A stretch of 64,000 nucleotides of DNA from Deinococcus aquatilis DSM 23025 (GTDB lineage Bacteria; Deinococcota; Deinococci; Deinococcales; Deinococcaceae): NCBI RefSeq assembly GCF_000378445.1, contig NZ_KB899700.1, forward strand, positions 62,001 to 126,000. Reading direction: 5' to 3'. The notes under the pieces are model-generated. The model saw only the letters and a list, made by a program, of their open reading frames with translations, was not told the origin of the DNA and did no database searches. Positions 34,452-44,200 of this stretch are shown here, one piece after another (position 1 is the stretch's first letter; each line of letters opens with the position of its first letter). Made by a program: the position numbers and the translations under genes.

Positions 34452-35416
34452 CCCAGTTGCCGGAGCACGAAACGCACGGACAGGACGCAAGCGAGGTGCG
34501 GGACGCGCTGCCCAGGGTGTTGCCCACATCGAAGGCAGGCGAGGCGGGCGTGACCTGGGCCGACCCAGACGCTGATCCGAATGCAGGTAAGACAGGAGCT
34601 GAGTCAGCCTCCAGGCAGACCGACCAGACCCAGGACGATAACGGGACAGAAACGTCCGCTTCCCTGCTGGCGAGGCTTCAGCGAGGGCGGCACGCCGCGC
34701 CCAGTGGAACGGCGCAGGAACGCGCAGAGCAGACCCTTCCCCCGGAAGACACCTTGCGGGCGATTCTGAAAACCGCCCCCCTTGATCTGCGGCTGCACGG
34801 GGAGGCGGACGCGCCGCTGATCGAGGGAGACCGCGCCCGCGCCCTGATCCGGGAGACGCGCTCCGGCGGGCAGATTCAGGAGGATGATTTCCGGCAGGAA
34901 TCCGAGCTGCGCCCCGAGGATCTTCAGGAAGTCCGGGCCGAGCGTACCGAGTTGCTGCGGGCCTATTTCCGGGCCAGAAGGGGCGCTGCCGGGCAGACCG
35001 TCTCTCTACAAGATTTCCAACAGAACTTTCTGGTCGAGAGCGGCTGGTTTGGCCGCAGCGCGTGGCTGGAGCGTCACCTGCTGGCCCCGTGGAGTGTGCA
35101 GCAGGCTGCCCCTCCCCATTCAGATCAGTCCACATCTGGTCAGTCCAGCCCTGAGCCAGCCACGTTGATGATGGCCCCCAGAGGCCGCGCCCGCTTCGGC
35201 TCGTTTGTCCGGGTATCGCAGGGTGGAGGAAAATCTGGACGGGAGGCGCTGGAGGCCCAGACCCGCCGCCCGGAGGTGGAAGAGGCCCTGGCAAAAGCCC
35301 GTCTGGAAGTGGTGAGGGCCGCCACCATCCGCCTGTTTGCCGACTGGGAACAGGAGACCGACGACCTCCCGCCCGCAGAGCGCCGGGCCGACCAGCACAC
35401 CGACCCTTCCCCGTAA
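34448..35416 (+). CDS. eCIS-linked protein of unknown function
   Basis: 322 residues, coupled to the DUF4157 gene by an ATGA overlap. The first 85 residues are polar and low in complexity. The middle (about 95-215) is charged and helical, with DTLRAILKTAPLDLRLHG, LRAYFRARRGAAGQTVSLQD and FLVESGWFGRSAWLERHLLA. The end is again helical (EALAKARLEVVRAATIRLFA). No membrane segment, signal peptide or enzyme motif was seen and no family was recognised. It may be a structural or adaptor part specific to this type of injection system. Confidence 0.6.
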   Translation: MTQLPEHETHGQDASEVRDALPRVLPTSKAGEAGVTWADPDADPNAGKTGAESASRQTDQTQDDNGTETSASLLARLQRGRHAAPSGTAQERAEQTLPPEDTLRAILKTAPLDLRLHGEADAPLIEGDRARALIRETRSGGQIQEDDFRQESELRPEDLQEVRAERTELLRAYFRARRGAAGQTVSLQDFQQNFLVESGWFGRSAWLERHLLAPWSVQQAAPPHSDQSTSGQSSPEPATLMMAPRGRARFGSFVRVSQGGGKSGREALEAQTRRPEVEEALAKARLEVVRAATIRLFADWEQETDDLPPAERRADQHTDPSP

Positions 35417-35466
35417 CTCCGCCCCTATCCATCCAAGCCCCCTTCTCCTCAAAGTCGAGACTCCCC

Positions 35467-37578
35467 ATGCCCTCCCGAACCCCCAAATCACGTACCGACC
35501 CGGAGGCCAGCGCCCCGCCTGCCCCTTCCTCTGCTCCGCTCTCTCAGCTTGTGCCGCCGCATCAACTGCTGGCCGCCGAGGTGGACCTGTTTCTGCGGAT
35601 TTTCGAGGGCGACGACAGCGGAGACGCCAGCGCCCTGCTGCAAGTCCACGGCGGCGGGGAGAACCGGCTGCACCGCCTGTCCCGCGCCTTTGATCTGAGC
35701 GAATTTGAGGGCGCGGTGGTGGGCCTGTGCGTGGCCTGCGAACTGTTTCCGCTGCGGTTTCGGCGGGTGGCGGCGGCGGCACTGGGATTCGGAGACGAGC
35801 TGAGCATGGGCACGCTGACCCCGCATCTGGCCCTGTTGTGGCTGGGTGGACTGGAAGGAGCGTCGCCGCAGGCCTTTTTGCCGGGAGGGCCGCTGCTGCG
35901 CTGGGGGCTGCTGGACACGCGGGCGGGCCTGACCTTCGACCAGAGCCTGCGCGGGCTGAGCATTCCGGCAGGTGTGCTGGCCTTTTTGCAGGGCCACGAC
36001 GCGCCTGACCCGGCGCTGGACGGTGTGGCCCAGCTTATTCCGGCGTCGCTGGTGGGACAGGTGGCCCTCAGCGACAGTCAGGAAGGACTGGTGGGCCAGT
36101 TGCAGGGCTTTCTGGACGGCGACCCGGCAGGGCGGGCGGGCCTGCTGTACGGCGCGGATGCCAGCGCCCGGCAGGAGGTGGCCCGCCGCGCATTGGGCGG
36201 CCTGAAAGCGGGCGTGCTGGTGGTGAATCTGGCGGGACTGAACTCATCGGGGCCAGGTTCATCAGGTTTGGCACAACCCGCGAAAGAGGGTCAGCCTGAC
36301 GAACGCGCCGCCCGGCTACGGGCGCTGGCCCGCGATTCGCGTCTGAAGGGCATGGCCGTGCTGCTGGACGCCACCGGAGACACCGAGGAAGGCGCGATGG
36401 GCAACCTCGTGGCCGCTGCGATGGACGCCGCCGCTGGCCCGGTGGTGGTGGTCTGCGAGGACGCCCTGCCCCTTCAGGTGGCCCGCGCCGTGCTGCCGCT
36501 GGAGGTACACAAGCCCAGCGTGCAGGAACAGCGGGCGCTGTGGGCCGCCGCTCTGGGCCTGCCTGATCCCCAGTTGGCCGCCCTTCAGCGCCTCACCGAC
36601 CAGTTCCATCTGGACGCCGCCCGGATCGGATCGCTGGCGCGGGAGGTGCGGGCTGACCTGCCGGGAAATGCCGGGTATGCAGCGCGGCTGGACCGGGCAT
36701 GGACGGCCTGCCGGGTGGCGGGTCGGCGGCGCATCGGCGGGCTGGCGCAGCGGGTCTCAACTGGAGCCACCTGGGACGACGTGATTCTGGCCGACTCCGA
36801 TCTGAGCGTGCTGCGGCAGATCGTGGCGCACGTGCAACACCGCGCCGCCGTGAACGACCTGCTGGGCGCTCCCACGGGCGGGCGGGGGCGGGCGGTGGCC
36901 GCGCTGTTCAGTGGCCCCAGCGGGACAGGCAAAACCCTTTCTGCCGAGGTGGTCGCCAACGCCCTGAATCTGGACCTGTACCGCATCGACCTGTCAGGCA
37001 TGGTCAGCAAGTACATCGGGGAAACCGAGAAGAATCTGAAACTGGTGTTCGATGCCGCAGACGACGGCGGCGCGGTGCTGCTGTTCGATGAGGCCGACGC
37101 CCTGTTCGGTAAGCGCAGCGAGGTCAAGGACGCGCATGACCGCTACGCCAATATTCAGGTCAATTACCTGCTTCAGCGGCTGGAGGCCTTCAGCGGCGTG
37201 GCGATCCTGACCACCAACCTGGAAAGCAGCATGGACATCGCCTTTATGCGGCGGCTGCAATTCGTGTTGCCCTTCCGCGCTCCGCAGGCCCGCGAGCGCG
37301 AGCGGCTGTGGCGGCAGGTGTTTCCGGCGGGGGTGGATGTGGAGGGACTGGACTTTGGTGAATTGGCGCAGGTCACGCTGGCCGGGGGCAGCATCCGCAA
37401 CGTGGCCGTCAACGCCCTGTATCTGGCGGTATCGCGGGGCGAGGCGCTGGGCATGAACCTGATGCGCGAGGCCCTGCAACTGGAATTCCGCAAGACAGGC
37501 CGCCTGAATCTGGGGAGTGGAAGCAGCTCCGGCACGCAGAGCGGCGCGTCTGAACTCGGCGTCCGGGGGCAGGCATGA
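35467..37578 (+). CDS. AAA+ ATPase of the eCIS (Pvc15-like)
   Basis: 703 residues. The N-terminal 420 residues are a helical domain usual for these ATPases. The AAA module holds Walker A GPSGTGKT (about 483-490), Walker B LLFDEADALFGKRSEVKDAH (from about 538), sensor 1 ILTTNLESS, and MRRLQFVLPF with the arginine finger region. Sensor 2 is in GGSIRNVAVNALY. Every eCIS locus carries such an ATPase; it is thought to act in assembly or in loading cargo. It is followed, with ATGA overlap, by the gp25-like baseplate gene. Confidence 0.93.
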   Translation: MPSRTPKSRTDPEASAPPAPSSAPLSQLVPPHQLLAAEVDLFLRIFEGDDSGDASALLQVHGGGENRLHRLSRAFDLSEFEGAVVGLCVACELFPLRFRRVAAAALGFGDELSMGTLTPHLALLWLGGLEGASPQAFLPGGPLLRWGLLDTRAGLTFDQSLRGLSIPAGVLAFLQGHDAPDPALDGVAQLIPASLVGQVALSDSQEGLVGQLQGFLDGDPAGRAGLLYGADASARQEVARRALGGLKAGVLVVNLAGLNSSGPGSSGLAQPAKEGQPDERAARLRALARDSRLKGMAVLLDATGDTEEGAMGNLVAAAMDAAAGPVVVVCEDALPLQVARAVLPLEVHKPSVQEQRALWAAALGLPDPQLAALQRLTDQFHLDAARIGSLAREVRADLPGNAGYAARLDRAWTACRVAGRRRIGGLAQRVSTGATWDDVILADSDLSVLRQIVAHVQHRAAVNDLLGAPTGGRGRAVAALFSGPSGTGKTLSAEVVANALNLDLYRIDLSGMVSKYIGETEKNLKLVFDAADDGGAVLLFDEADALFGKRSEVKDAHDRYANIQVNYLLQRLEAFSGVAILTTNLESSMDIAFMRRLQFVLPFRAPQARERERLWRQVFPAGVDVEGLDFGELAQVTLAGGSIRNVAVNALYLAVSRGEALGMNLMREALQLEFRKTGRLNLGSGSSSGTQSGASELGVRGQA

Positions 37579-37985
37579 CCCCAGATACCGACGTGCTGGG
37601 TGCAGGCTGGGCCTTTCCGGTGGCTGTCAATCCGCGTGGGCGGGTGGCGATGGTGCGCGGCGAGCAGGCCGTGACCCAGAGCATTCTGATGTTGCTGATG
37701 ACCCCCAAAGGCCAGCGCGTGATGCGCCCCGAATACGGCTGCCGCATTCACGAACTGATTTTTGCGCCCAACGACGCGACCACGCTGGGCCTGGCGGCCT
37801 ATTACGTAGACGAGGCGCTGAGGGTCTGGGAACCGCGCATAGAACTGGTGCATGTAGACGCCACCACCGATCCCGCCGACGCCTCACGCATCCTGGTTCA
37901 CATCGAATATCGCCTGCGCGGGCAGCATCAGCCTGCCTCGCTGGTGTTCCCCTACTACCGCCTGCCGGAAGGCGAAGAGAGCTAG
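37575..37985 (+). CDS. GPW/gp25-like baseplate wedge protein
   Basis: 136 residues, complete for the family. Recognisable are QSILMLLMTPKGQRVMRPEY, GCRIHELIFAPNDATTLGLA and VHIEYRLRG, the lysozyme-like gp25 fold without catalytic function. It links baseplate wedges to the first sheath ring. It overlaps the AAA gene by ATGA. A 196-base gap with a long pyrimidine-rich run but no gene follows. Confidence 0.93.
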   Translation: MTPDTDVLGAGWAFPVAVNPRGRVAMVRGEQAVTQSILMLLMTPKGQRVMRPEYGCRIHELIFAPNDATTLGLAAYYVDEALRVWEPRIELVHVDATTDPADASRILVHIEYRLRGQHQPASLVFPYYRLPEGEES

Positions 37986-38181
37986 AATGATGCCCTTCTC
38001 CCCCACTCTGTTTGCCCATGCCAGAGCCAGCCGCTCTGTATTCTTACCCTCTGCCTTCCTCCTCTCTGCGCCTGCTGAAATCCGAGCTTCTGTCGGCACG
38101 CCTCTCCCACCCCCCCCTTTCCACTCCTTTCACCTGTTCTGTTCTCGCCGTCTGGTGCCCACCGGACGCGGAGGTTCGTAA

Positions 38182-40239
38182 GTGCCCCTGCCCACCGTGA
38201 ATCTGGATGACCGCCGCTTTGATGACCTGCTGGACGAGGCCAAGCGCCTGATTCCGGTGTATTGCCCCGAATGGACCGATCACAACGCCTCCGACCCCGG
38301 CATCGCTCTGCTGGAAGTCTTCGCGTGGATGACCGACCTGATGCTGGCCCGCGTGAATCAGGTGCCGCAGAAAATGTTCATCACGTTCCTTGAGATGATC
38401 GGCCTGCAACTTGATCCACCCCGCGCCGCCACCGCGCCCGTGACCTTTTACCTGAGTGCCCCGCAGGACACGCCCCTGAGCATCGCGGCGGGCACCGAGG
38501 TGGCGACCATCCGCACCGAGGTCTCGGAGGCCACCGTGTTCAGCACCGAGCAGCCGCTGACCGTGCGCCCGCCCGAACTGCTGAACGTGTACAGCGCCAA
38601 CACCGTCTCGGCAGACAACCAGTTCGTGCAGCACGATCTGGGCCGCCTGAGCCTGCCAGGACAGAAATTTCCGGTGTTCAGCCACCAGCCGGTGCCCGGC
38701 GACGCCTTCCTGCTGGCCTTCGGCGCAGACCTGAGTCACCATGTGCTGGCGCTGGTGCTGACAGTCGAGGTGGCCGGTGGGGCCGGGGTCAATCCGCAGG
38801 AACCGCCCTTTGTCTGGGAGGCGTGGCAGGGCGGGGCGCAGCGTTGGGTGCCCTGTGAGGTGGAATACGACGGCACGGCGGCCTTCAACGTGCCCGGCGA
38901 ACTGATTTTGCGCCTCCCCAGCTTGCAGGAAGGCGAATTTTTTGGGCAGGTGGGCTTCTGGCTGCGCTGCCGCCTGACCAGCGAGCAGAATTACGCGGGC
39001 TACAAGGTCAGCCCCGACGTGGAAGCGATCCAGGCCGAATCGAGGGGCGCGACGGTGGCTGCCCGCCACGCCACGGTGGTGTACGGGGAGCTGCTGGGCG
39101 AAAGCGACGGCAACGCGGGACAGACCTTTCAACTGATGTACGGCCCGGTCCTGTCGCCCGAACCCGATCAGGATGTGCTGGAGGTGTCCCAGCGGGCCAG
39201 TTCGGACCGGCCCGGCTCCGACCGGCAGAGCGAAACGACCATCTGGACGCCGGTGACCGATTTCAGCGATTCCTCTGCCGACGACCGCCATTTCCGGCTG
39301 GACCTGCAAGACGGCACCGTGACCTTCGGCCCCACCCTGCTGCAACCCGACGGCAGCGTGTACCGCTTCGGGGCCGTGCCGCCCGCCGGAAGCACCCTGC
39401 GGATGCGGCGTTACAGCTACAGCGGCGGCGTGCTGGGCAACGTGCCCGAACGCACCCTCAGCGTGCTGAAGTCCAGCATTCCGTATGTGGCGCGGGTGGT
39501 AAACCACAAGCCCGCCACCGGGGGGCGCAACGCGCAGTCCCTTGAAGACGCCATTCAGCGGGTCCCGCGCATCCTGCGAACCCGCACCCGCGCCGTGACC
39601 CGCGACGATTACGAGTTTCTGGCCGAGCAACTGGACGGCGTGGCCCGCGCCCACTGCCTGACCGCCAACACGGTGGCGAGCGCGGCCAACTATCCGGGCA
39701 ATCTGCGGGCCGTGCAGGTGCCTGCCGGACGGGTCACGCTGGTGGTGCTGCCTGCCCTGCCGCCTGCCTCCGACCCGGCGGGCCGCATCGCGCCCGAATC
39801 GCTGACCCTCTCGGCAGAATTGCGGGCGCAGGCGCAGGCTTTTCTGGATGAACGCCGCCCCATCGGAACGATTCTGGAACTCAGGCAGCCGCAGTACGTG
39901 TGGCTGAGCGTGACCGCCACGCTGCGTGCCCACAGCGGCGCCAGCCGCAGCGAACGCGACCTGCTGCGCCGCGCGGCACAGAACGCGCTGTACGCCTACC
40001 TGAACCCCTACACGGGCGGACCGGAGGGCACAGGCTGGCCCTTTGGCCGCACGCTGGGCATGCCCGAACTGTACGGCCTGTTGCGCGGCCTGCGCGGCGT
40101 GGAAGTGGTCGAGGACATTCAGGTGGTGCTGACCGAACCCGGCCAACCCCAGCAGCATGAAGCCGTGTCGGGCAGCCTGAACCTGCCTCCACAGGCCGTG
40201 ATCGTGTCCGATATTCACCGGGTGGAGGTGGAAGGATGA
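38182..40239 (+). CDS. Baseplate J/gp6-like assembly protein (Pvc11-like)
   Basis: 685 residues starting at GTG, with GGAGG nine bases upstream. The N-terminus (NLDDRRFDDLLDEAKRLIPV, WTDHNASDPGIALLEVFAWM) is the signature of the large baseplate proteins of eCIS. The J-like core appears at about 420-520 with AQSLEDAIQRVPRILRTRTR and AVTRDDYEFLAEQL, and the C-terminal part at about 570-640 with YAYLNPYTGGPEGTGWPFG. It forms the wedge that triggers sheath contraction. It overlaps the next gene by ATGA. Confidence 0.92.
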   Translation: MPLPTVNLDDRRFDDLLDEAKRLIPVYCPEWTDHNASDPGIALLEVFAWMTDLMLARVNQVPQKMFITFLEMIGLQLDPPRAATAPVTFYLSAPQDTPLSIAAGTEVATIRTEVSEATVFSTEQPLTVRPPELLNVYSANTVSADNQFVQHDLGRLSLPGQKFPVFSHQPVPGDAFLLAFGADLSHHVLALVLTVEVAGGAGVNPQEPPFVWEAWQGGAQRWVPCEVEYDGTAAFNVPGELILRLPSLQEGEFFGQVGFWLRCRLTSEQNYAGYKVSPDVEAIQAESRGATVAARHATVVYGELLGESDGNAGQTFQLMYGPVLSPEPDQDVLEVSQRASSDRPGSDRQSETTIWTPVTDFSDSSADDRHFRLDLQDGTVTFGPTLLQPDGSVYRFGAVPPAGSTLRMRRYSYSGGVLGNVPERTLSVLKSSIPYVARVVNHKPATGGRNAQSLEDAIQRVPRILRTRTRAVTRDDYEFLAEQLDGVARAHCLTANTVASAANYPGNLRAVQVPAGRVTLVVLPALPPASDPAGRIAPESLTLSAELRAQAQAFLDERRPIGTILELRQPQYVWLSVTATLRAHSGASRSERDLLRRAAQNALYAYLNPYTGGPEGTGWPFGRTLGMPELYGLLRGLRGVEVVEDIQVVLTEPGQPQQHEAVSGSLNLPPQAVIVSDIHRVEVEG

Positions 40240-41225
40240 CCGGACCGGGAGACGCAACGAACGGACCGGAGCTGACCCCCTCCACACCCAGCAGCGGCGG
40301 TCAGCTCAGCGTGCGGCGCGGCGGCGAGACCCTTCGGGCGGTGGCGCTGGAGATGCGGCTGCTGTCGGTGGGACGCACCCCAGACAACGGCCTGCCCCTG
40401 CCCGACGCGGGGGTGGCCATCCGGCACGCGGAACTGGCCCGCGACGACAGCGGCCAACTGCTGCTGACCGATCTGGGCAACAATTCCACCTTCCTGAACG
40501 GACGCCGCCTTCAGGCCCACTCGCCCACCCTGATCGGCGCCGGAGACGAAATCCAGATCGGCCCCTTTTCGCTGACCTACAGCGCCGACGCCGCGCCCGT
40601 GCCCCTGCCCGCCGCCACCGACAGAGCAACCCGGGTGCGCGATGGGCTACGCCTGCATCCGCTGCGGCCTGCGCGGGTGCCCCAGCGCCCACAACTGCTG
40701 TCGGGTGGGGCCAGCAGCTACCTCGCTTACCTTCCGGCCCTGTTCGAGGAATCGGATTTTGCGGGGCGCTACCTGCGCATCTTCGAGAATCTGTGGGAGC
40801 CGCTGCAACACCGCCAGGATCATCTGGCGATGTATTTCGATCCGCGCACCAGCCCGCCCGAATTTCTGAACTGGCTGAGCGGCTGGCTGGGCCTGAGCCT
40901 GGATGAACGCTGGCCCGAACAGCGGCGGCGCGAGTGGGTGCGCGAATCCATGACGCTCTACCGCTGGCGGGGCACCCGTTACGGCCTCACGCGGGCGCTG
41001 GAAATCGCCTGCGGCGTCACGGCGGCGCTGGAAGAGGACGCGTCCCGGCCCCATCACCTCAAAATCGTGGTGCCGGAAGACGCACAGGAACCGCCCACCG
41101 ATCAGGCCCAGCGGCGCGAACTGGTGGCCGACATCGTGAGCCAGCACACGCCCGCGCATGTGCACTACGAACTGGAATTCGTGACCCTGACCACGCAGAC
41201 GCCCGCACCGGGAGGCCACCCATGA
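40236..41225 (+). CDS. FHA domain fused to a phage tail protein I-like baseplate protein
   Basis: 329 residues. Residues about 25-115 form a forkhead-associated domain: LLSVGRTPDNGLPLPDAGVA, the IRHAEL strand in place of the usual SRxH, and NNSTFLNGRRL. FHA domains bind phosphothreonine peptides. Residues about 155-315 match P2 gpI-like tail proteins of eCIS baseplates (SYLAYLPALFEESDFAGRYL, PEFLNWLSGWLGLSLDERWP, RWRGTRYGLTRALEIACGV). The Ser before His in the FHA binding motif is replaced by Arg, so phosphopeptide binding may be altered. It sits between the J-like gene and the kinase-like gene with ATGA overlaps on both sides, so a functional link with the latter is likely. Confidence 0.88.
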   Translation: MTGPGDATNGPELTPSTPSSGGQLSVRRGGETLRAVALEMRLLSVGRTPDNGLPLPDAGVAIRHAELARDDSGQLLLTDLGNNSTFLNGRRLQAHSPTLIGAGDEIQIGPFSLTYSADAAPVPLPAATDRATRVRDGLRLHPLRPARVPQRPQLLSGGASSYLAYLPALFEESDFAGRYLRIFENLWEPLQHRQDHLAMYFDPRTSPPEFLNWLSGWLGLSLDERWPEQRRREWVRESMTLYRWRGTRYGLTRALEIACGVTAALEEDASRPHHLKIVVPEDAQEPPTDQAQRRELVADIVSQHTPAHVHYELEFVTLTTQTPAPGGHP

Positions 41226-44200
41226 CCACCTCGCGCATCATGGCGCAGTATCAACTGCTGCGCTCGCTGGGCACGGGCTGGCTCGGTGAGGTCTACGCCG
41301 CCACCGATCTGGACGACGGCAAAACCTACGCCGTGCGCGTGCTGGCCGACACGAACAAAGCTCAGGCGCACCTGCTGATCCAGCTCGAGGGGCTGCTGAG
41401 CAAGGTCATGTCGCTGAGCCATGCCCATATCTTGCCCGCCGAGCCGCCCAGCGAGCGGGACAACCGGGTGTTTTACCGGATGGTGCTGGCCGAACGCGGC
41501 TCCCTGCGGCAACTGCTGCAATTCCAGAGCCGCGCCCAGGAACCCGCCGACCTGCTGGTGGCGCTGGACCTGCTGCGTCAGGCGGCCAGCGGGCTGGCCT
41601 ACGCCCACCAGATGGGGCTGATGCACGGCAATCTCAAGCCCGAAAACCTACTGCTGCAACCGGGAAAGGCCCTGCTGGGACGCGGCGGCTACACCCTGCA
41701 ACTCAGCGATTTCGGACTGGCGGATCTGCGCTCGGCCAGCTACGGCACCCATGAACAGCTGGGCAGCAGCCTGACCTACCTCAGTCCCGAGCAGTGCCGG
41801 GGCGTACAGGGCGACCCCCGCAGCGACCTGTACGCGCTGGGCGTGATCCTGTACGAACTGGTGACGGGACTCGTGCCCTTCGAGACCCGCACCGCCGCCG
41901 AAGCCTTCGAGCGCCACCAGTACAGCGCCGCCGTGCAGCCCAGCCGCCTGCGCCCCGGCCTGCCCGAAGACGTGGAAGAGCTGATCCTGACCTGCCTCGC
42001 CAAGCGGCCCGAAGACCGGCCAGCATCGGCAGCGGCGCTGGAACAGTCCTTGCAGGCCATCATCAACCGGATGCTGCCCAGCGGCCCAGAACCGACGGTG
42101 GTATTGCCGCCGCTGGCGCAGATGCCCCAGAAGCCGCAGGTGGTCCCGCCCACCGACCGCTCCCCACATCCCCGGCTGCTGATCTACGGCGAAGACCGCC
42201 AACTGCTGCGCCACGAGGTCCTGCCCAACCCCACCGCCACCATCGGGCGCGGCCCCGGCAACGACGTGGTGCTGGATCATGCCGGAATTTCGCGCCACCA
42301 CCTGAGCCTGGAATTCCGGCCCGGACAGGTGCTCGCCACCGACCTGAACGCCACCAACCCCAGCGTGATGGACACCGTGCCGCTTCCGGCGATGACCCCG
42401 GCGACCTGGCCCTACGGAGAACTGCTGTACGTGCGCCCGTACTGGCTGTACCTGCACGCGCCGTACACGGTGGCCGCCCAGCCGCGCATCGTGGTCAATC
42501 CGTCGGTGCTGGAACTGACCCTGACCCCCGGCGTGCCCAGCGCCCTGCCGCTGGTGCTGGCGAATACCGGGCGCACCGTGGATCACTTCCGCCTCAGCGT
42601 GGAGGGCGTGCCCGAGCACTGGATTCAGAACGCCCATTTCGAGGTGCAGCTGAATCCCGGCACGCAGGGACCAGCCACACTGCACATTCTGGTGCCCCGA
42701 ACCCCGGACGCTCTGGCCGGAGAGTACACGGCGACGGTGGTGGCCCGCTCCCGCGAGAATCCGCAGGAGATGGGCCGCGCCGAGATGCGCTGGACGGTGC
42801 TGCCGTATTTCGAGACGCAGGCCACCCTGACGCCGGGGCTGCGGCGGGTCTGGTTCCGCACCCGCTACGACCTGAGCGTAACCAACGGCGGCAACACGCC
42901 CCTGGTGTACTCGCCCACCATTGCCGACGACGAGGACGCCGTCCGCCTGCTACCGCGCTGGCAGGAAGTGTTTGCCATGCCCACCAGCGGCAACCTCAGC
43001 AACATCGTGAACCTGCGGGCGGTGCTGTCGGGCATCTGGATGCGGCTGCGCGAGGGCATCGGCAAAATCCGGGTCGATAATTTTGTGGCGAATGTCCACA
43101 CCGATCCCGGTCAGGGCATGGGCCAGCCCATGAAGGTGCGCGTGCCCATTCGCTGGATCGGGACGACCACGCACCGCAACCTGAAAGTGCTGATCAACGC
43201 CGACCGCCACGACCCCGTGCCGGTGCTGGCCCGGCTACAACACAATCCATTGATTCCGCTGTGGCTGCTGCCAGTGCTGCTGGTCCTGCTCGGGCTGCTG
43301 GGCTGGTGGGTCACGCGCCCGCCCGAAATCACGGCCTTCGCGCTGAAGGGCAACGCGCCCCTGACCGGGCAGGCCTTCGTGCTGAACTGGGACACCAGCG
43401 GGGCACGCAGCGTCCGGCTGCTGCCTTCCGACGCGGGCAAGAACGCGGCGCTGAAGGGTACGGGTCAGCTCGGCCTGCCCGGAATCACGCAGGCGAGCAC
43501 CTATACGCTGGTGGCCCGCGGCTGGCTGCGCGAATCCAGGCGCGAACTGACCGTGACGCCCAAGCTGCGGGCCGCCGAAATCAAGGTCTTTACCGTCAGT
43601 CCGGCCAGCGGCAAGATCGGCAAACCCATCACGGTGGCCTGGGAAGTGACCAACGTGGACCGCGTGCAGCTCGAGCCGTTCGGCACGGTGGCGGCCAAAG
43701 GCAAGCAGAGTTTTACCCTCACCAAAGACGTGACGGTGCGCCTGCAGGCCGATTCGGGCGGCGGCCCGGTGTCGCGCAGCACCGACGTGACCGTGTTGCC
43801 GCCCAGCGTGGCCCAGTTCGATCTCTCGGCCCAGACCCTGACCGCCGGGCAGACCGCCACCCTGCGCTGGAACGTACTGAACGCCACCAACGTGACCATC
43901 GACCCCATCGGCCCCGTTCCGCCGCAGGGCAGCGTGCCCGTGTCGCCCACCCAGAACACCAGCTACGTGCTGCGGGCCAGCAACGGTCTGGAAGACGTGC
44001 AGGCCACCGCTGCCCTCACCATCAGCGCCCGCCCGCCCAAGATCACAGGCTTTTCGGTGTCGCCCGATACGGTCAGTGTGGGCGGCAACGTGACCGTGAC
44101 CTGGAGTACCAGCGACGCCCAGACGGTGCAGCTGACCACCGCCTCGGGCACCCAGTCTCTGCCGACCAACGGCAGCCTGCCCGTGTCTGCGCCGGGGCAA

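Noticed and set aside
38044..40287. 747-codon open frame on the minus strand
   Set aside because: Antisense to the well-supported J-like baseplate gene; composition rich in His, Gly, Gln and Arg, typical of shadow frames.
40934..41221. 96-codon upstream extension of the kinase-like gene
   Set aside because: It reads out of frame through the preceding tail-protein gene; ATG 41222 has the usual ATGA overlap and begins the kinase fold.
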